From Halobacillus shinanisalinarum (lineage in GTDB: Bacteria > Bacillota > Bacilli > Bacillales > Halobacillaceae): a stretch of DNA of 64,000 nt. Below, piece after piece: positions 48,701 through 60,308 of the stretch. The notes beneath the pieces are model-generated. The model did no database searches, was not told the origin of the DNA, and saw only the letters and a list, made by a program, of their open reading frames with translations. The position numbers and the translations under genes are program-made. Each line of letters starts with the position of its first letter. Within the stretch, counting starts at the first letter, position 1. The DNA lies in assembly GCF_022919835.1 (NCBI RefSeq), contig NZ_CP095074.1, positions 372,001-436,000 on the forward strand. The letters run 5' to 3'.

Positions 48701-50977
48701 TTATACTTGTGGACCGCCAGTATTTTTCTTTTTAGAAAAATCAATCGGCTTTTCTTTAATACTCTTACCACGCCATACAAGCCACAGCTGTGCAGCGAGA
48801 AACAGGGAAGAATACGTACCGGCAATCAACCCAATCACAAGGGCGAAAGCAAAGTTAGTAATCGAAGAAGCTCCAAATATAAGCAGCATGAGCGCGGCAA
48901 AGACAACTGTCAGCACGGTATTAAGGCTTCGAGCCATCGTTTGAAGCAAACTATCATTAACAATCTTAGCTAACTCCTTAAAGGATTTCACTTTTTTCTT
49001 CAACCTGACGTTCTCTCTTATTCGATCAAACGTTACGATCGTATCATTCACCGAGTAACCAACGATCGTTAATATAGCAGCGATGATGGTCACATCGAAC
49101 TCGAGTTGTGTCACTCCAAATAATACAATCATGAAAAACGCATCATGGAGCAAGGCGATAATCGCCGTTATGGCAAAGAATAGTTCAAATCTTATCGCCA
49201 CATAAATAATAATCCCGATGGACGCATATAAGACAGCGAGTGCCGCATTTTTAGCGAGTTGTTGCCCTACAATAGGCGATACTGTACTTATATTAGGCGT
49301 ATTCCCATATTCTTCTTCAAAATAGTTTTGCACTTCAGCTACTTGTGCTTTACTAAGTTCATCCTCCAAACGCGCAACCGCAATTTCACCGTTATCACCG
49401 GAAATCACAACTTGCTTAGGATTTAGCCCAAACTCACTTTCAAACGTTTCTTCGATCTGTTCTGCTTCAACATTGTCATTTGCCAAAATGGAAACACGTG
49501 ATCCGCTTGTAAAGTCGATTCCTAAGTTAAGTCTAAATACTCCTAGAACGATCGCACCGGCTACAAGTAATAGAATAGATAATGTAAAGAAACGTTTACG
49601 CGCTCCAACTAAATTAATTTTACGTTTGAAGAAAGTAGCTTCTACTTCCTCACCCTCTTCAATAGAATGAATGTCTTCAGGTTTCACTCCAAACCATCTT
49701 GGGCGTTTATTTAGAAAACGGCTTTTCACCCATAAGCCCATAAACAAACGGGTTCCATAAACGGCTGTGACAAAGCTGACTAAAATACTGATGATCAACA
49801 TTGTCGCAAACCCTTTTACAGAGCTTGTACCGAAAGTGAAGAGTACGGCAGCCGCAATTAATGTGGTTATATTCGCATCCAAAATCGTTGTCAGCGACCG
49901 TTTGTTTCCAGCCTTGAACGCTGACATAACAGACTTACCGGATTTAAGTTCCTCTTGTATTCGCTCGTAGGTAATGATATTGGCATCCACAGCCATCCCT
50001 ACCCCTAATATGATTGCTGCTATTCCTGGCAGTGTGAGCACACCTTGCAGCAACCCAAACACAAGCAAGACTAAGTAAATATAGGCGGACAGTGTAACAA
50101 CAGCTATAACACCCGGGAAGCGATAATAAGCGATCATATAAAGAAAGATCAAAGCAACCCCAATAAGCCCGGCATAGACCGTTTTATTCATAGCCTGCTC
50201 CCCAAATTGGGCACCGACGGATGTAGAATAGGTTTCAGTTAACTCAACAGGTAGAGAGCCGGCATTGATAAGATCTGCTAACTGCTTGGCTGATTCTACT
50301 GTGAAGTCACCTGAAATTTGTACGGTGTTACTTCTAACCGGCCCATCAGGAAAGGCTGGTGCAGAGAGATATTTTGGATCTTCTGTACCATATTCTTCCG
50401 CAAACGATGTTTCTTCATCATAATCCAACCAGATAACTAACAAATCTTCAGGATAAGGTGTACTTGGATCTGGTTCCTTATTTACGATCTCTTTAGATAC
50501 TTCATAAAATTGCGAGGCATCTTCCACTTCTAAAGAAACGACAGGGTTATTATTTTGATCATAAGTTTGCTGGGCACTGCCTTCAACTAAGTCAGCCCCA
50601 TCCATATATTCATTTCCTTCTACCCCTCTAAATGATAATTCCGCTGTCGTGGAGAGAAGATCTCTCGCTTCTTCCTGATTCTCTACCCCAGCTAATTGCA
50701 CACGAATTTTCGTTTCATCTTCAATAGATATATTCGCTTCACTAATTCCTAGTGCGTTGACGCGTTGAGTTAATGACTCTACAGTCGCCTCCATAGCTGT
50801 TTGGTTTAATTCCTGGTCTTCATTCAGTGGCTCTACATCATACAAAATTTCAAAGCCGCCCTGTAAATCCAATCCTAAGTTAATATCTTTTGTCACACCA
50901 GTTATGGTTGTGCCAATTGTAGCAGCTACTATGATAACTACTAGAAAAAAGGCAACAATCCGACCCCTTTTCACCAT
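48701..50977 (-). CDS. secDF: protein translocase subunits SecD and SecF, fused
   Basis: SecDF uses the proton gradient to pull exported proteins through SecYEG. This 758-residue fused form is normal in Bacillus. The SecD half has the motif LGLDLQGG (about 35-42), a periplasmic domain (about 50-250) and six helices; the SecF half starts near 440 with NLGIDFTSGS (about 484-493) and carries NDTIVTFDRIREN (about 635-647). The start at 50977 is preceded by AAGGAGG at 11 bases; an ATG at 51010 would place the ribosome site in the coding region. Confidence 0.95.
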   Translation of the reverse strand: MVKRGRIVAFFLVVIIVAATIGTTITGVTKDINLGLDLQGGFEILYDVEPLNEDQELNQTAMEATVESLTQRVNALGISEANISIEDETKIRVQLAGVENQEEARDLLSTTAELSFRGVEGNEYMDGADLVEGSAQQTYDQNNNPVVSLEVEDASQFYEVSKEIVNKEPDPSTPYPEDLLVIWLDYDEETSFAEEYGTEDPKYLSAPAFPDGPVRSNTVQISGDFTVESAKQLADLINAGSLPVELTETYSTSVGAQFGEQAMNKTVYAGLIGVALIFLYMIAYYRFPGVIAVVTLSAYIYLVLLVFGLLQGVLTLPGIAAIILGVGMAVDANIITYERIQEELKSGKSVMSAFKAGNKRSLTTILDANITTLIAAAVLFTFGTSSVKGFATMLIISILVSFVTAVYGTRLFMGLWVKSRFLNKRPRWFGVKPEDIHSIEEGEEVEATFFKRKINLVGARKRFFTLSILLLVAGAIVLGVFRLNLGIDFTSGSRVSILANDNVEAEQIEETFESEFGLNPKQVVISGDNGEIAVARLEDELSKAQVAEVQNYFEEEYGNTPNISTVSPIVGQQLAKNAALAVLYASIGIIIYVAIRFELFFAITAIIALLHDAFFMIVLFGVTQLEFDVTIIAAILTIVGYSVNDTIVTFDRIRENVRLKKKVKSFKELAKIVNDSLLQTMARSLNTVLTVVFAALMLLIFGASSITNFAFALVIGLIAGTYSSLFLAAQLWLVWRGKSIKEKPIDFSKKKNTGGPQV

Positions 50978-51141
50978 AACACCCTTTGCCTCCTTCGTCT
51001 CATTCGACACGCTCTTAGCTTATGTAAAAGAACTGCGATACAAGCTACAGACCATTACTTTATAAGCATTACAAAATCCTAATTCACTATGTTTTCACTA
51101 TTAACAACAATAGACTCATTATAATACGTAGTCAATGGATG

Positions 51142-51438
51142 TCAATCTGACTCCTTTTCGTTTGACAATGCTTGAATAGAAGCCATTAAATCCTCATCTT
51201 GATAGGCTTCAACGGTTATATAGCTGACAAATTGATTTGTACTAAGATGAAGTATGTCCTGAACAACTTGATGCAGCCTTTTTTCCGACTCTTTTTTCCA
51301 TACCTTCTTCTGTAAGCAATTCCACACCTCTTCTGTAGTCGCTTTTTGGTAACCCATTTCTTGAAGTTCCTCTTTTTTACTAATTAGTACGGGAATCACT
51401 TCAACTTTCCACTCGCTCACTCGCTTTACTATTTCCAT
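51142..51438 (-). CDS. comN: post-transcriptional regulator ComN (YrzD)
   Basis: This 98-residue helical protein matches the ComN/YrzD family; in B. subtilis ComN acts on the comE messenger RNA and promotes competence. The region VIPVLISKKEELQEMGYQKA (about 15-34) and TTEEVWNCL are typical. The comE genes lie near the left end of this window. It is divergent from spoVB. The call rests on sequence resemblance and position. Confidence 0.78.
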   Translation of the reverse strand: MEIVKRVSEWKVEVIPVLISKKEELQEMGYQKATTEEVWNCLQKKVWKKESEKRLHQVVQDILHLSTNQFVSYITVEAYQDEDLMASIQALSNEKESD

Positions 51439-51562
51439 ATGGACACTCCCCCGCAGTCTCTAGTTTTCAAAGCTTTTAAAAATCCATTGTCATGCCTTGT
51501 CCATCCTATCGCATATACTTCATTGTAGCTGAATTCCATTTTTTTGAGAAGGCGGATCTGTT

Positions 51563-53119
51563 ATGTCTAAACAAACCTTTCTTCATGGTGCACTAATTCT
51601 AGTCGCGGCAGGACTGATAACGCGTTTACTCGGCTTTGTCAATCGGATTGTTCTCGCGCGGGTGATGGGCCAGGAGGGGATAGGTCTTTATATGATGGCC
51701 CTTCCTACATTATTTTTAGCATACACCATTACTCAATTTGGCCTTCCAGTAGCAATAGCTAAAAGGGTATCAGAGGCTGAAGCAATTGGAAATGAACGAC
51801 AGATTAAGCGAATTCTAGTCGTCTCTCTTACAGTCACTTGCTCGTTGAGTATTGTGTTTACAATCGGTCTATTTCTACTCTCCCCCCTTGTAGCTAACCA
51901 TTTATTAACCGATCAAAGAGCACTGGCTCCACTTCTAGCTATTATTCCGATCCTTCCTATTGTCGCGATCTCATCTGTATTGAGGGGATACTTTCAGGGC
52001 AGGCAAAACATGAAGCCACAAGCGATATCACAAGTCATTGAACAAGTCGTTCGCGTTTGTCTAGTCATTCTATTAACAAAACTGTTTCATCCTTATGGAG
52101 TCGAGTATGCAGCAGCTGGAGCTATGGTTGCTGTCATCTTAGGTGAACTAGTTTCTTTGTTTTATATGACTCGTCAATTTAATATCCATAAGAAATTTAA
52201 ACTTAGGAAAACGTGGAAGAAACATGTGGAAAATGGGAAGAACACGTTGAATGAACTGATGACGATTGCGTTACCCACGACCGGCAGCCGATTCATCGGA
52301 TCATTGACGAATTTCTTTGAGCCGATACTTGTAGCACAAAGCTTAGCCATTGCAGGATTAACCGCCATTGAATCTACCAAACAATACGGTGAGCTGACCG
52401 GATATATTTTACCCTTACTGTATCTACCTACTTTTCTGACACATGCGCTTTCAGCGGCACTAGTTCCTTCAATAAGTGAAGCATCTGCCATGAATAAATC
52501 TACAACAATACAACACCGTATCTTACAATCAATTCGCCTTTCCCTCGCTTCGGGAGGGCTGGTTACCATCATTTTTATGATCTTTCCATCTATTATTTTG
52601 ATGACCATTTATGGTACAAGTCATGGAACATTCTTGTTGCAATTCATGGCTCCATTTTTCCTGCTGCATTATATTCAAACACCTTTGCAAGCAAGCCTGC
52701 AAGCATTGGATCTTGCTAAATATGCTATGTGGAACACCTTAATAGGAGCAATTATAAAATTCACTGTCTTAGTTGGTCTAAGTTCTAAACCAGAATTTGG
52801 CATCCACGGGGTAGCAGTTGCTATGGTTGTGGGAGTTGTAGTAGTCACACTATTACATTTATTGGTCCTTATGCGTCATGCCAGTTTCAAACTTCCTCCC
52901 CTTATGGTTATACAATTTGCAACTGTGATAGCTGGTACCGGGTGGCTCGGCTATCAACTAAAGGCACATTGGTTGGTGACTAGCCAGCCACTGCCTCAAA
53001 TGATGGCACTTGGTGTAGTTTTAACGATCGTCTATATCATTCTGTTGTTTGTCTGCCGGATGATATATATCAGCGAATGGCGATTAATCCCCTGGGGGAA
53101 AATATTTAAACACAAGTAG
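51563..53119 (+). CDS. spoVB: stage V sporulation protein B
   Basis: SpoVB is a polytopic MOP-superfamily flippase-like protein required for spore cortex synthesis, probably moving lipid-linked peptidoglycan precursors across the outer forespore membrane. The 518-residue protein has about 14 helices. The N-terminal GLITRLLGFVNRIVLARVMG (about 17-36) and QEGIGLYMMALP are characteristic. The stop codon lies in the left arm of the shared terminator. Confidence 0.94.
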   Translation: MSKQTFLHGALILVAAGLITRLLGFVNRIVLARVMGQEGIGLYMMALPTLFLAYTITQFGLPVAIAKRVSEAEAIGNERQIKRILVVSLTVTCSLSIVFTIGLFLLSPLVANHLLTDQRALAPLLAIIPILPIVAISSVLRGYFQGRQNMKPQAISQVIEQVVRVCLVILLTKLFHPYGVEYAAAGAMVAVILGELVSLFYMTRQFNIHKKFKLRKTWKKHVENGKNTLNELMTIALPTTGSRFIGSLTNFFEPILVAQSLAIAGLTAIESTKQYGELTGYILPLLYLPTFLTHALSAALVPSISEASAMNKSTTIQHRILQSIRLSLASGGLVTIIFMIFPSIILMTIYGTSHGTFLLQFMAPFFLLHYIQTPLQASLQALDLAKYAMWNTLIGAIIKFTVLVGLSSKPEFGIHGVAVAMVVGVVVVTLLHLLVLMRHASFKLPPLMVIQFATVIAGTGWLGYQLKAHWLVTSQPLPQMMALGVVLTIVYIILLFVCRMIYISEWRLIPWGKIFKHK

Positions 53120-53145
53120 CCCGCAAGCTTAACTTGCGGGCTACT
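53115..53145. terminator. bidirectional terminator, spoVB / yrbG
   Basis: AGTAGCCCGCAAG (53115-53127) and CTTGCGGGCTACT (53133-53145) form a perfect 13-bp stem. Both stop codons, spoVB TAG (53117-53119) and yrbG TAG (53141-53143, minus strand), lie in the stem and pair with each other. T tracts are weak. Confidence 0.8.
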
Positions 53146-53797
53146 CTTTCGTATATTCATCTTCTTCGTCAAGCCACAGTTCGCCTTTATCGTTAATGGA
53201 ACATAATGAAATTTCTTCAAATGATGTATATCCCCGTTTTTTTACTTCGTTCATAAGCCAGTGTTTATTTTTTCTAATCGTCTTTAGACCACTATACTGT
53301 ACTTTCCCATCGGCAATTAAAATCACGGCATACCCTGAGCTGCCATCCCTTTCTTTTTCAAAAACGGAGAGCTTTCCAGAGGGTTCAAGGACTGCATAAG
53401 CAACTCTGTCTACTTGTTGAATCCCTTGTTCACGAAGTTGTAGCAGGAGGTCAGAAAAGTTGTAGCGCTGCTTTCTCATTTCCTTCTCATCTATTTTCCC
53501 ATGTTTAATTAACACCGAAGGACGTCCATCAAACCAACTTCTAAATCGCTGACTTTTCAAGGAAAAGATCGCACTTCCCCATTGAATAAGTAAAAGAATG
53601 AATATAGGAACCAGAGCATTCAGCATAGAGGATGTCGGTTCTTCAATCACAGAGACGGCAATCTCCCCAAAAATGATAAATACAACGAGATCCATTACAC
53701 TTAACTCTCCAATTTCTCTCTTCCCCATTAGGCGAAACACAATTAATATAATTAAATAGGTTATAATCGTACGTACAATGATTGTGCCTAGAAACAT
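53141..53797 (-). CDS. yrbG: YetF/YrbG family membrane protein (DUF421)
   Basis: This 218-residue protein has three N-terminal helices and a soluble C-terminal DUF421 domain. The conserved FRLMGKREIGELSVMDLVVF (about 21-40), FDGRPSVLIKHGKI (about 86-99) and the QLREQG segment near 122 are present. YrbG is the usual neighbour of spoVB in Bacillus; the family is linked to spore membranes or germination in other members but the function of this one is unknown. Confidence 0.9.
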   Translation of the reverse strand: MFLGTIIVRTIITYLIILIVFRLMGKREIGELSVMDLVVFIIFGEIAVSVIEEPTSSMLNALVPIFILLLIQWGSAIFSLKSQRFRSWFDGRPSVLIKHGKIDEKEMRKQRYNFSDLLLQLREQGIQQVDRVAYAVLEPSGKLSVFEKERDGSSGYAVILIADGKVQYSGLKTIRKNKHWLMNEVKKRGYTSFEEISLCSINDKGELWLDEEDEYTKE

Positions 53798-53857
53798 GAT
53801 TCACCATCAACCCTTCACTATCACCTGCTTCTCTTAACATGACCTAAAAATCACATC

Positions 53858-55147
53858 TTATGATAAAAAAGGGACTAAATAACGTAGGAAAACGTAGATG
53901 GTACAAATGATGAGAGAGAGAAGCATAACAGGAATGCCGTAAAGAGCAAATTTCATAAAAGGAATAGGGTGTTTATGGCTGGCTGCGATCCCTGCAACCA
54001 CAACGTTCGCTGAAGCCCCAATGAGAGTCGCATTTCCTCCCAGGCAAGCTCCAAGGGCTAGCGACCACCAAATAGGATCCACATTCATCATTCCATAGCC
54101 CTGAAGCTCTTGTACTACAGGAATCATGGCTGCAACAAAAGGAATATTATCAACAATTCCAGATAGTAGTCCTGAAATCCATAACATCATTATTGATGTA
54201 ACCGGCATGTCTCCTCCAGATAAAACCATCATCCCTCGAGCGATTTCATCAATAATTCCAACTTTTTCAAGTCCGCCTACCAACATGAATAATCCAATAA
54301 AGAAAAATAAGGTTACCCACTCTACCTCTTCAAAAACCCGTTCAACCTCAATTTGCTTATCTGTTAAAAATAATAGCAGCAAAGCACCACTCACAGCTAT
54401 CGTCGTAATATCCATGTGAATGACAGGATGAAGCATAAAGCCTGTAATCGTCAGCATTAATACAAGAATGGAATGAAACAAGAGCTTGTTGACAACCACA
54501 TTTTCTCTAGCATTCATATCCATTAATCGATACGCTAACTGTTGATCGTAAACAAGCTTCTTTTTAAAAAGCAGTAAAATAATCACTAGGACAATCATAA
54601 AAATAATGAGGACAACAGGACCTAAATGGAAAAGGAAAGACAAAAAAGTAAAATGTTCGACGGCCTGTCCTATCATAATATTTGGCGGATCACCAATTAA
54701 CGTCGCTGTACCACCGATATTTGCGAAAAGAATGGTGGTTAACAGATAAGGGAAGGCCGGCAAATTCAAACGGTCCACTAAGGATAATAAAACAGGTACA
54801 AATAACATCACCGTTGTCACATTATCTAAAAAAGCAGAGCCCACAGCTGTAAAGAGTGCGGTAACGATCAGCAAAGGGACAGGTCTTCCTTTAACCATTT
54901 GAGCAAGCTTTATGGCAGCGAAGGAAAAAACACCCGTTTTTTTAGTTATCGATACAAGCACCATCATAGAAAATAAAAGGGCAATGGTTTCCCAATCAAT
55001 AAATCCGATTGCTTCCTCCCAATCAAGTACTTCAGTAATAAGAAGCAGTACTCCACCAGTTAAAGCAACAATTGCCCTGTTCCATTTCTCCGTCATAATT
55101 AAGCAATAGCTGGCGACAAAGATAAGTAATGCAAGCATGGTTGTCAT
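53858..55147 (-). CDS. ArsB/NhaD-family permease
   Basis: This 429-residue membrane protein has about 12 helices and belongs to the ion-transporter superfamily. Two inverted-repeat signatures are visible: GGTATLIGDPPNIMIG (about 145-160) and GGNATLIGASANVVVAG (about 374-390). These fit the ArsB/NhaD group (arsenite, or Na+/H+ antiport) and do not identify the substrate. It is inserted between yrbG and yrzE relative to B. subtilis and has no arsenic genes beside it, so sodium/proton exchange is a reasonable but unproven guess. Confidence 0.85.
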   Translation of the reverse strand: MTTMLALLIFVASYCLIMTEKWNRAIVALTGGVLLLITEVLDWEEAIGFIDWETIALLFSMMVLVSITKKTGVFSFAAIKLAQMVKGRPVPLLIVTALFTAVGSAFLDNVTTVMLFVPVLLSLVDRLNLPAFPYLLTTILFANIGGTATLIGDPPNIMIGQAVEHFTFLSFLFHLGPVVLIIFMIVLVIILLLFKKKLVYDQQLAYRLMDMNARENVVVNKLLFHSILVLMLTITGFMLHPVIHMDITTIAVSGALLLLFLTDKQIEVERVFEEVEWVTLFFFIGLFMLVGGLEKVGIIDEIARGMMVLSGGDMPVTSIMMLWISGLLSGIVDNIPFVAAMIPVVQELQGYGMMNVDPIWWSLALGACLGGNATLIGASANVVVAGIAASHKHPIPFMKFALYGIPVMLLSLIICTIYVFLRYLVPFLS

Positions 55148-55304
55148 AGACTTACTCCTTCTAAAATGGTCTTTTCTTATACCTATTCAAAAGGTTGGTA
55201 AAATATCTACTTCTATCTATAGGGTTTTTATGCATATATTCTTAGAGACAAGTTAGAAAAGGAAAACGTCATAATTTTTTACTCTTAAAAAGGGGATGGT
55301 GCAT

Positions 55305-55694
55305 ATGAAAAAGCTTATGCAAGGGGTTCTTGGTTACGGAATAGGATCAATACTGATTTTGATGATGGTTGTTGCCGCTGTTCTAGCTATTCTTCTCCGC
55401 TTTACTTCGATTGATATTGACACATTAAATCAAATTTCTCTAGTAGCCGGTTTAACGATTTTAGCCTTCGGTGGCTTAATTGCTGCTTACAAAGGAGAAC
55501 AAAAAGGATGGTTATCGGGAGTCTTAACAGGTCTTGTATTCGTTGTTGCTATGATAGGTTTTCAATTGATTTTTGAGAATTCCTGGGTAACGTTATCCCA
55601 GTTAAGCTATTTTTGTGGACTGGTTATTGCAGCTTTATTAGGGGGAATGATTGGAGTAAATATGCCTAGGCGAAGCACAGACAACAAATCATAA
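55305..55694 (+). CDS. yrzE: TIGR04086 family membrane protein (YrzE)
   Basis: This 129-residue protein has four hydrophobic helices (about 8-30, 38-60, 67-88, 98-118) and matches the TIGR04086/YrzE family, usually found beside yajC and tgt. No function is known. The ATG at 55305 has AAAAGGGG about 9 bases upstream; an ATG three codons earlier lies too close to that site. It faces yajC across a terminator. Confidence 0.8.
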   Translation: MKKLMQGVLGYGIGSILILMMVVAAVLAILLRFTSIDIDTLNQISLVAGLTILAFGGLIAAYKGEQKGWLSGVLTGLVFVVAMIGFQLIFENSWVTLSQLSYFCGLVIAALLGGMIGVNMPRRSTDNKS

Positions 55695-55711
55695 ATCACT
55701 GTCATCAAACA

Positions 55712-55735
55712 AAAATCCCGCCTTAGCGGGATTTT
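55712..55735. terminator. bidirectional terminator, yrzE / yajC
   Basis: AAAATCCCGC and GCGGGATTTT form a perfect 10-bp stem with a short loop and A/T runs at both ends. Confidence 0.88.
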
Positions 55736-55739
55736 CTCA

Positions 55740-56003
55740 TTAATCTTGATTTAATCTTTCACGGATTGAAGAACGATCAAATTTCATTTGTGTACCATCC
55801 TGTGTAGTAATAACTAAAGTACCCTCATCTAAAGCATGAATTGTACCATGAAGGCCTCCAATTGTAATAATTCTATCTCCCTTTTGAAGTTCCGTCTGCA
55901 TTTGCTGCACTTTCTTTTGCTTCTTCTGTTGTGGACGGATTAACAAGAAATAGAATATGACAAACATCAAAATAATCGGCAATAACCCTACTAATGTATC
56001 CAT
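55740..56003 (-). CDS. yajC: preprotein translocase subunit YajC
   Basis: YajC is an accessory subunit associated with SecDF. The 87-residue protein has one N-terminal helix (about 5-22), the conserved LIRPQQKKQKK (about 21-31) and a small soluble domain with GDRIITIGGLHGTI (about 43-56). A GGGGG ribosome site precedes it. It follows tgt closely in the queA-tgt-yajC order. Confidence 0.95.
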   Translation of the reverse strand: MDTLVGLLPIILMFVIFYFLLIRPQQKKQKKVQQMQTELQKGDRIITIGGLHGTIHALDEGTLVITTQDGTQMKFDRSSIRERLNQD

Positions 56004-56018
56004 TCATTTTCCCCCTTT

Positions 56019-58201
<2,183 letters not shown>

Positions 58202-58221
58202 GTGAATCCCCTATTCTTAAC

Positions 58222-58422
58222 TCAACGGATTTTGCCGATGATATAAAAAATTAATGATAAAACGATACTTACAATAATTGAAGTCATAATCGGAAAATAA
58301 AAGCTGACATTCCTTTTTTTAAAGCTGATATCACCTGGCAGCTTTCCGATCAAACTCCATACTAACCCTATGACTATAAACACAATCCCTATTACAATAA
58401 AGATTTTCCCGAAACCCGTCAA
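58222..58422 (-). CDS. DUF2905 family small membrane protein
   Basis: This 66-residue protein has two helices (about 5-24 and 42-62) separated by [14 protein letters not shown], the typical DUF2905 loop. It often occurs between ruvB and queA. The start is a TTG that overlaps the ruvB stop as TTGA, so it relies on translational coupling. Function unknown. Confidence 0.83.
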   Translation of the reverse strand: MTGFGKIFIVIGIVFIVIGLVWSLIGKLPGDISFKKRNVSFYFPIMTSIIVSIVLSLIFYIIGKIR

Positions 58423-59420
58423 GCCTCTGGCACCTCTCTGTTAAAATGATCATAAGCCTTTGGGGTTACGGTCCGCCCCCGTGGTGTTCGTTGGATAAAG
58501 CCCATTTGCAATAAAAATGGCTCATACACATCTTCAATCGTTTGTGACTCTTCCCCAATGGTAGCTGCAATCGTATCTAAACCAACAGGTCCTCCCCTGA
58601 AGCTATCGATAATCGCTAGCAGAAGCTTATGGTCAATATGATCAAGCCCTTCTCCATCTACTTGAAGCATTTTAAGTGCTGTTTTCGTCGTTTTTTCACT
58701 GATCACACCTTCTCCTCTCACCTGAGCAATATCACGGACCCGCTTCAATAGACGATTCGCAATCCTCGGTGTCCCGCGTGACCTTCGTGCGATTTCAACA
58801 GCAGCATCTGTGTCAATCCCTACATGGAAGATATCCGCTGTCCGTTCAACAATCGCACATAAAGCTTCTGTATCATAAAAATCAAGGCGACTGTGAACAC
58901 CGAACCGGTCTCGAAGCGGAGCTGACAATAAGCCAGCTCTCGTTGTAGCACCGACAAGAGTAAACGGTGGAAGATCAAGCCGAACAGACCTTGCACTTGG
59001 ACCATTTCCAACAATAATATCTAAACAGAAATCCTCCATAGCAGGGTAAAGAATTTCCTCAACTGAACGGGGCAATCGGTGAATTTCATCAATAAACAAG
59101 ATGTCCCCTGCTTCTAATGACGATAAAATAGCTGCTAAATCTCCAGCGCGTTCAATCGCTGGACCAGAAGTGGATCGGAATTGTCCTTCCATCTCATTGG
59201 CGATGATTGACGCTAATGTTGTCTTACCAAGACCAGGCGGTCCATAAAGCAGTACATGATCAAGAGGTTCATGACGCATTTTTGCGGCTTCAATAAAGAT
59301 GCGCAAATTTTCCTTCGTTTTATCTTGCCCAATATACTGCCGAAGCGTTTCCGGGCGGAGGCTCAATTCGATTTGCTGTTCTTCTCCTTGAAGTTCACCT
59401 GATATCATACGTTCCTCCAT
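58419..59420 (-). CDS. ruvB: Holliday junction branch migration helicase RuvB
   Basis: RuvB is the hexameric AAA+ motor that drives branch migration with RuvA. The 333-residue protein has [13 protein letters not shown] (about 20-32), Walker [10 protein letters not shown] (about 60-68), Walker B FIDEIHR (about 109-115), sensor GATTRAG and a C-terminal winged helix with RTPRGRTVT (about 312-320). The ATG follows GAGGT. It is 18 bp downstream of ruvA. Confidence 0.97.
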   Translation of the reverse strand: MEERMISGELQGEEQQIELSLRPETLRQYIGQDKTKENLRIFIEAAKMRHEPLDHVLLYGPPGLGKTTLASIIANEMEGQFRSTSGPAIERAGDLAAILSSLEAGDILFIDEIHRLPRSVEEILYPAMEDFCLDIIVGNGPSARSVRLDLPPFTLVGATTRAGLLSAPLRDRFGVHSRLDFYDTEALCAIVERTADIFHVGIDTDAAVEIARRSRGTPRIANRLLKRVRDIAQVRGEGVISEKTTKTALKMLQVDGEGLDHIDHKLLLAIIDSFRGGPVGLDTIAATIGEESQTIEDVYEPFLLQMGFIQRTPRGRTVTPKAYDHFNREVPEA

Positions 59421-59438
59421 ATACTTACCTCCTCACAA

Positions 59439-60056
59439 CTATGATTTCATTAGCAGTTGAAGGCCTTGACGAACCAAATCGTCTACCTGGCCATTCTTCG
59501 TATTTACAAGCTCTGTATGAACCAATTTAAGTTCCCGTTCGGAATAGCCAAGTGATTTCAATGCTTCAAGAGCTTCATCTATTCGTTCTCTCTTTTCTTT
59601 TGAAGTCGTGTCCTCTTGATAAAAAATAGAATCTTCGTTTTCTTCATGCGGCAGCCAAATAACTAGTTTTCCTTTTAAATCTAAAATCATTTGTCGTGCT
59701 GTTTTCTTTCCGACACCAGGGAACCTCGTTAAATATTTTTCATCTTCCTGTTCAATCGCTGAAACAAATTCTGGTACACTTACTGTTCCTAATATCGCTA
59801 AAGCCCCTTTTGGACCAATACCTGACACATTTAGGAGCTTGGCAAATAATAATTTATCTTCTTTCTTTCTAAATCCAAATAACAGCTGCTGATCTTCCCT
59901 TATATAATGATAAGTATGTACTTTAATTTCTTTTTTAACATCGTTCTGGAAGTGAAAAGGATTGGCACACAAAACTTCATACCCAATCCCTTGTGTTTCA
60001 ATCGTAATCGATTCGTCCTCTACCGTTGTCAGAAGACCCTTTACATAAGCAATCAT
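59439..60056 (-). CDS. ruvA: Holliday junction branch migration protein RuvA
   Basis: RuvA binds four-way junctions as a tetramer and recruits RuvB. The 205-residue protein has an OB-fold (about 1-64), two helix-hairpin-helix motifs (VSGIGPKGALAIL near 73-85 and FPGVGKKTARQMI near 108-120) and a C-terminal RuvB-binding domain (SLGYSERE near 172). The ATG at 60056 lies 10 bases after GAGGAG; an ATG two codons earlier is too close to the site. Confidence 0.95.
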   Translation of the reverse strand: MIAYVKGLLTTVEDESITIETQGIGYEVLCANPFHFQNDVKKEIKVHTYHYIREDQQLLFGFRKKEDKLLFAKLLNVSGIGPKGALAILGTVSVPEFVSAIEQEDEKYLTRFPGVGKKTARQMILDLKGKLVIWLPHEENEDSIFYQEDTTSKEKRERIDEALEALKSLGYSERELKLVHTELVNTKNGQVDDLVRQGLQLLMKS

Positions 60057-60108
60057 GAACATCTTTCTCCTCTGCCCTAAATTCCTTTATCCTCCTTATT
60101 GTAACACA

Positions 60109-60122
60109 CCAGCACATGTGCG
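60109..60122 (-). promoter_or_regulatory. candidate LexA (SOS) box upstream of ruvA
   Basis: CGCACATGTGCTGG on the minus strand resembles the Gram-positive SOS box CGAAC-N4-GTTCG, with three mismatches. It lies about 55 bp before the ruvA start, beside a possible -10 TACAAT. RuvAB is SOS-induced in B. subtilis, which raises its plausibility. Confidence 0.35.
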
Positions 60123-60195
60123 TAGACAAAGAAAACCTGTCACGAGCTCTTCCCTACAATAGAAAAGAGTTAAGAGATTGGGCTGAGTTTTCCAT

Positions 60196-60236
60196 TAAAA
60201 AGAGGATGCCCCAAATGAAAAACTCGGAGCATCCCA
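60196..60236 (-). terminator. intrinsic terminator of bofC
   Basis: On the minus strand GGATGCTCC pairs with GGGGCATCC (one mismatch) and runs into CTCTTTTT. It lies about 70 bp after bofC. Confidence 0.7.
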
Positions 60237-60308
60237 CTTTTAGGACAATGGTTATGATAGTTACCACTTGTTATACCAAAATGCTTGGATAGTCTTACAC
60301 CGAGCTTG

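Noticed and set aside
48574..48825. An 83-codon ORF overlapping the secDF end
   Set aside because: It crosses the secDF terminator and is out of frame with secDF; it is a shadow frame.
48701..50977. Fused SecD-SecF as a novel fusion
   Set aside because: A single fused SecDF polypeptide is the normal form in Bacillus.
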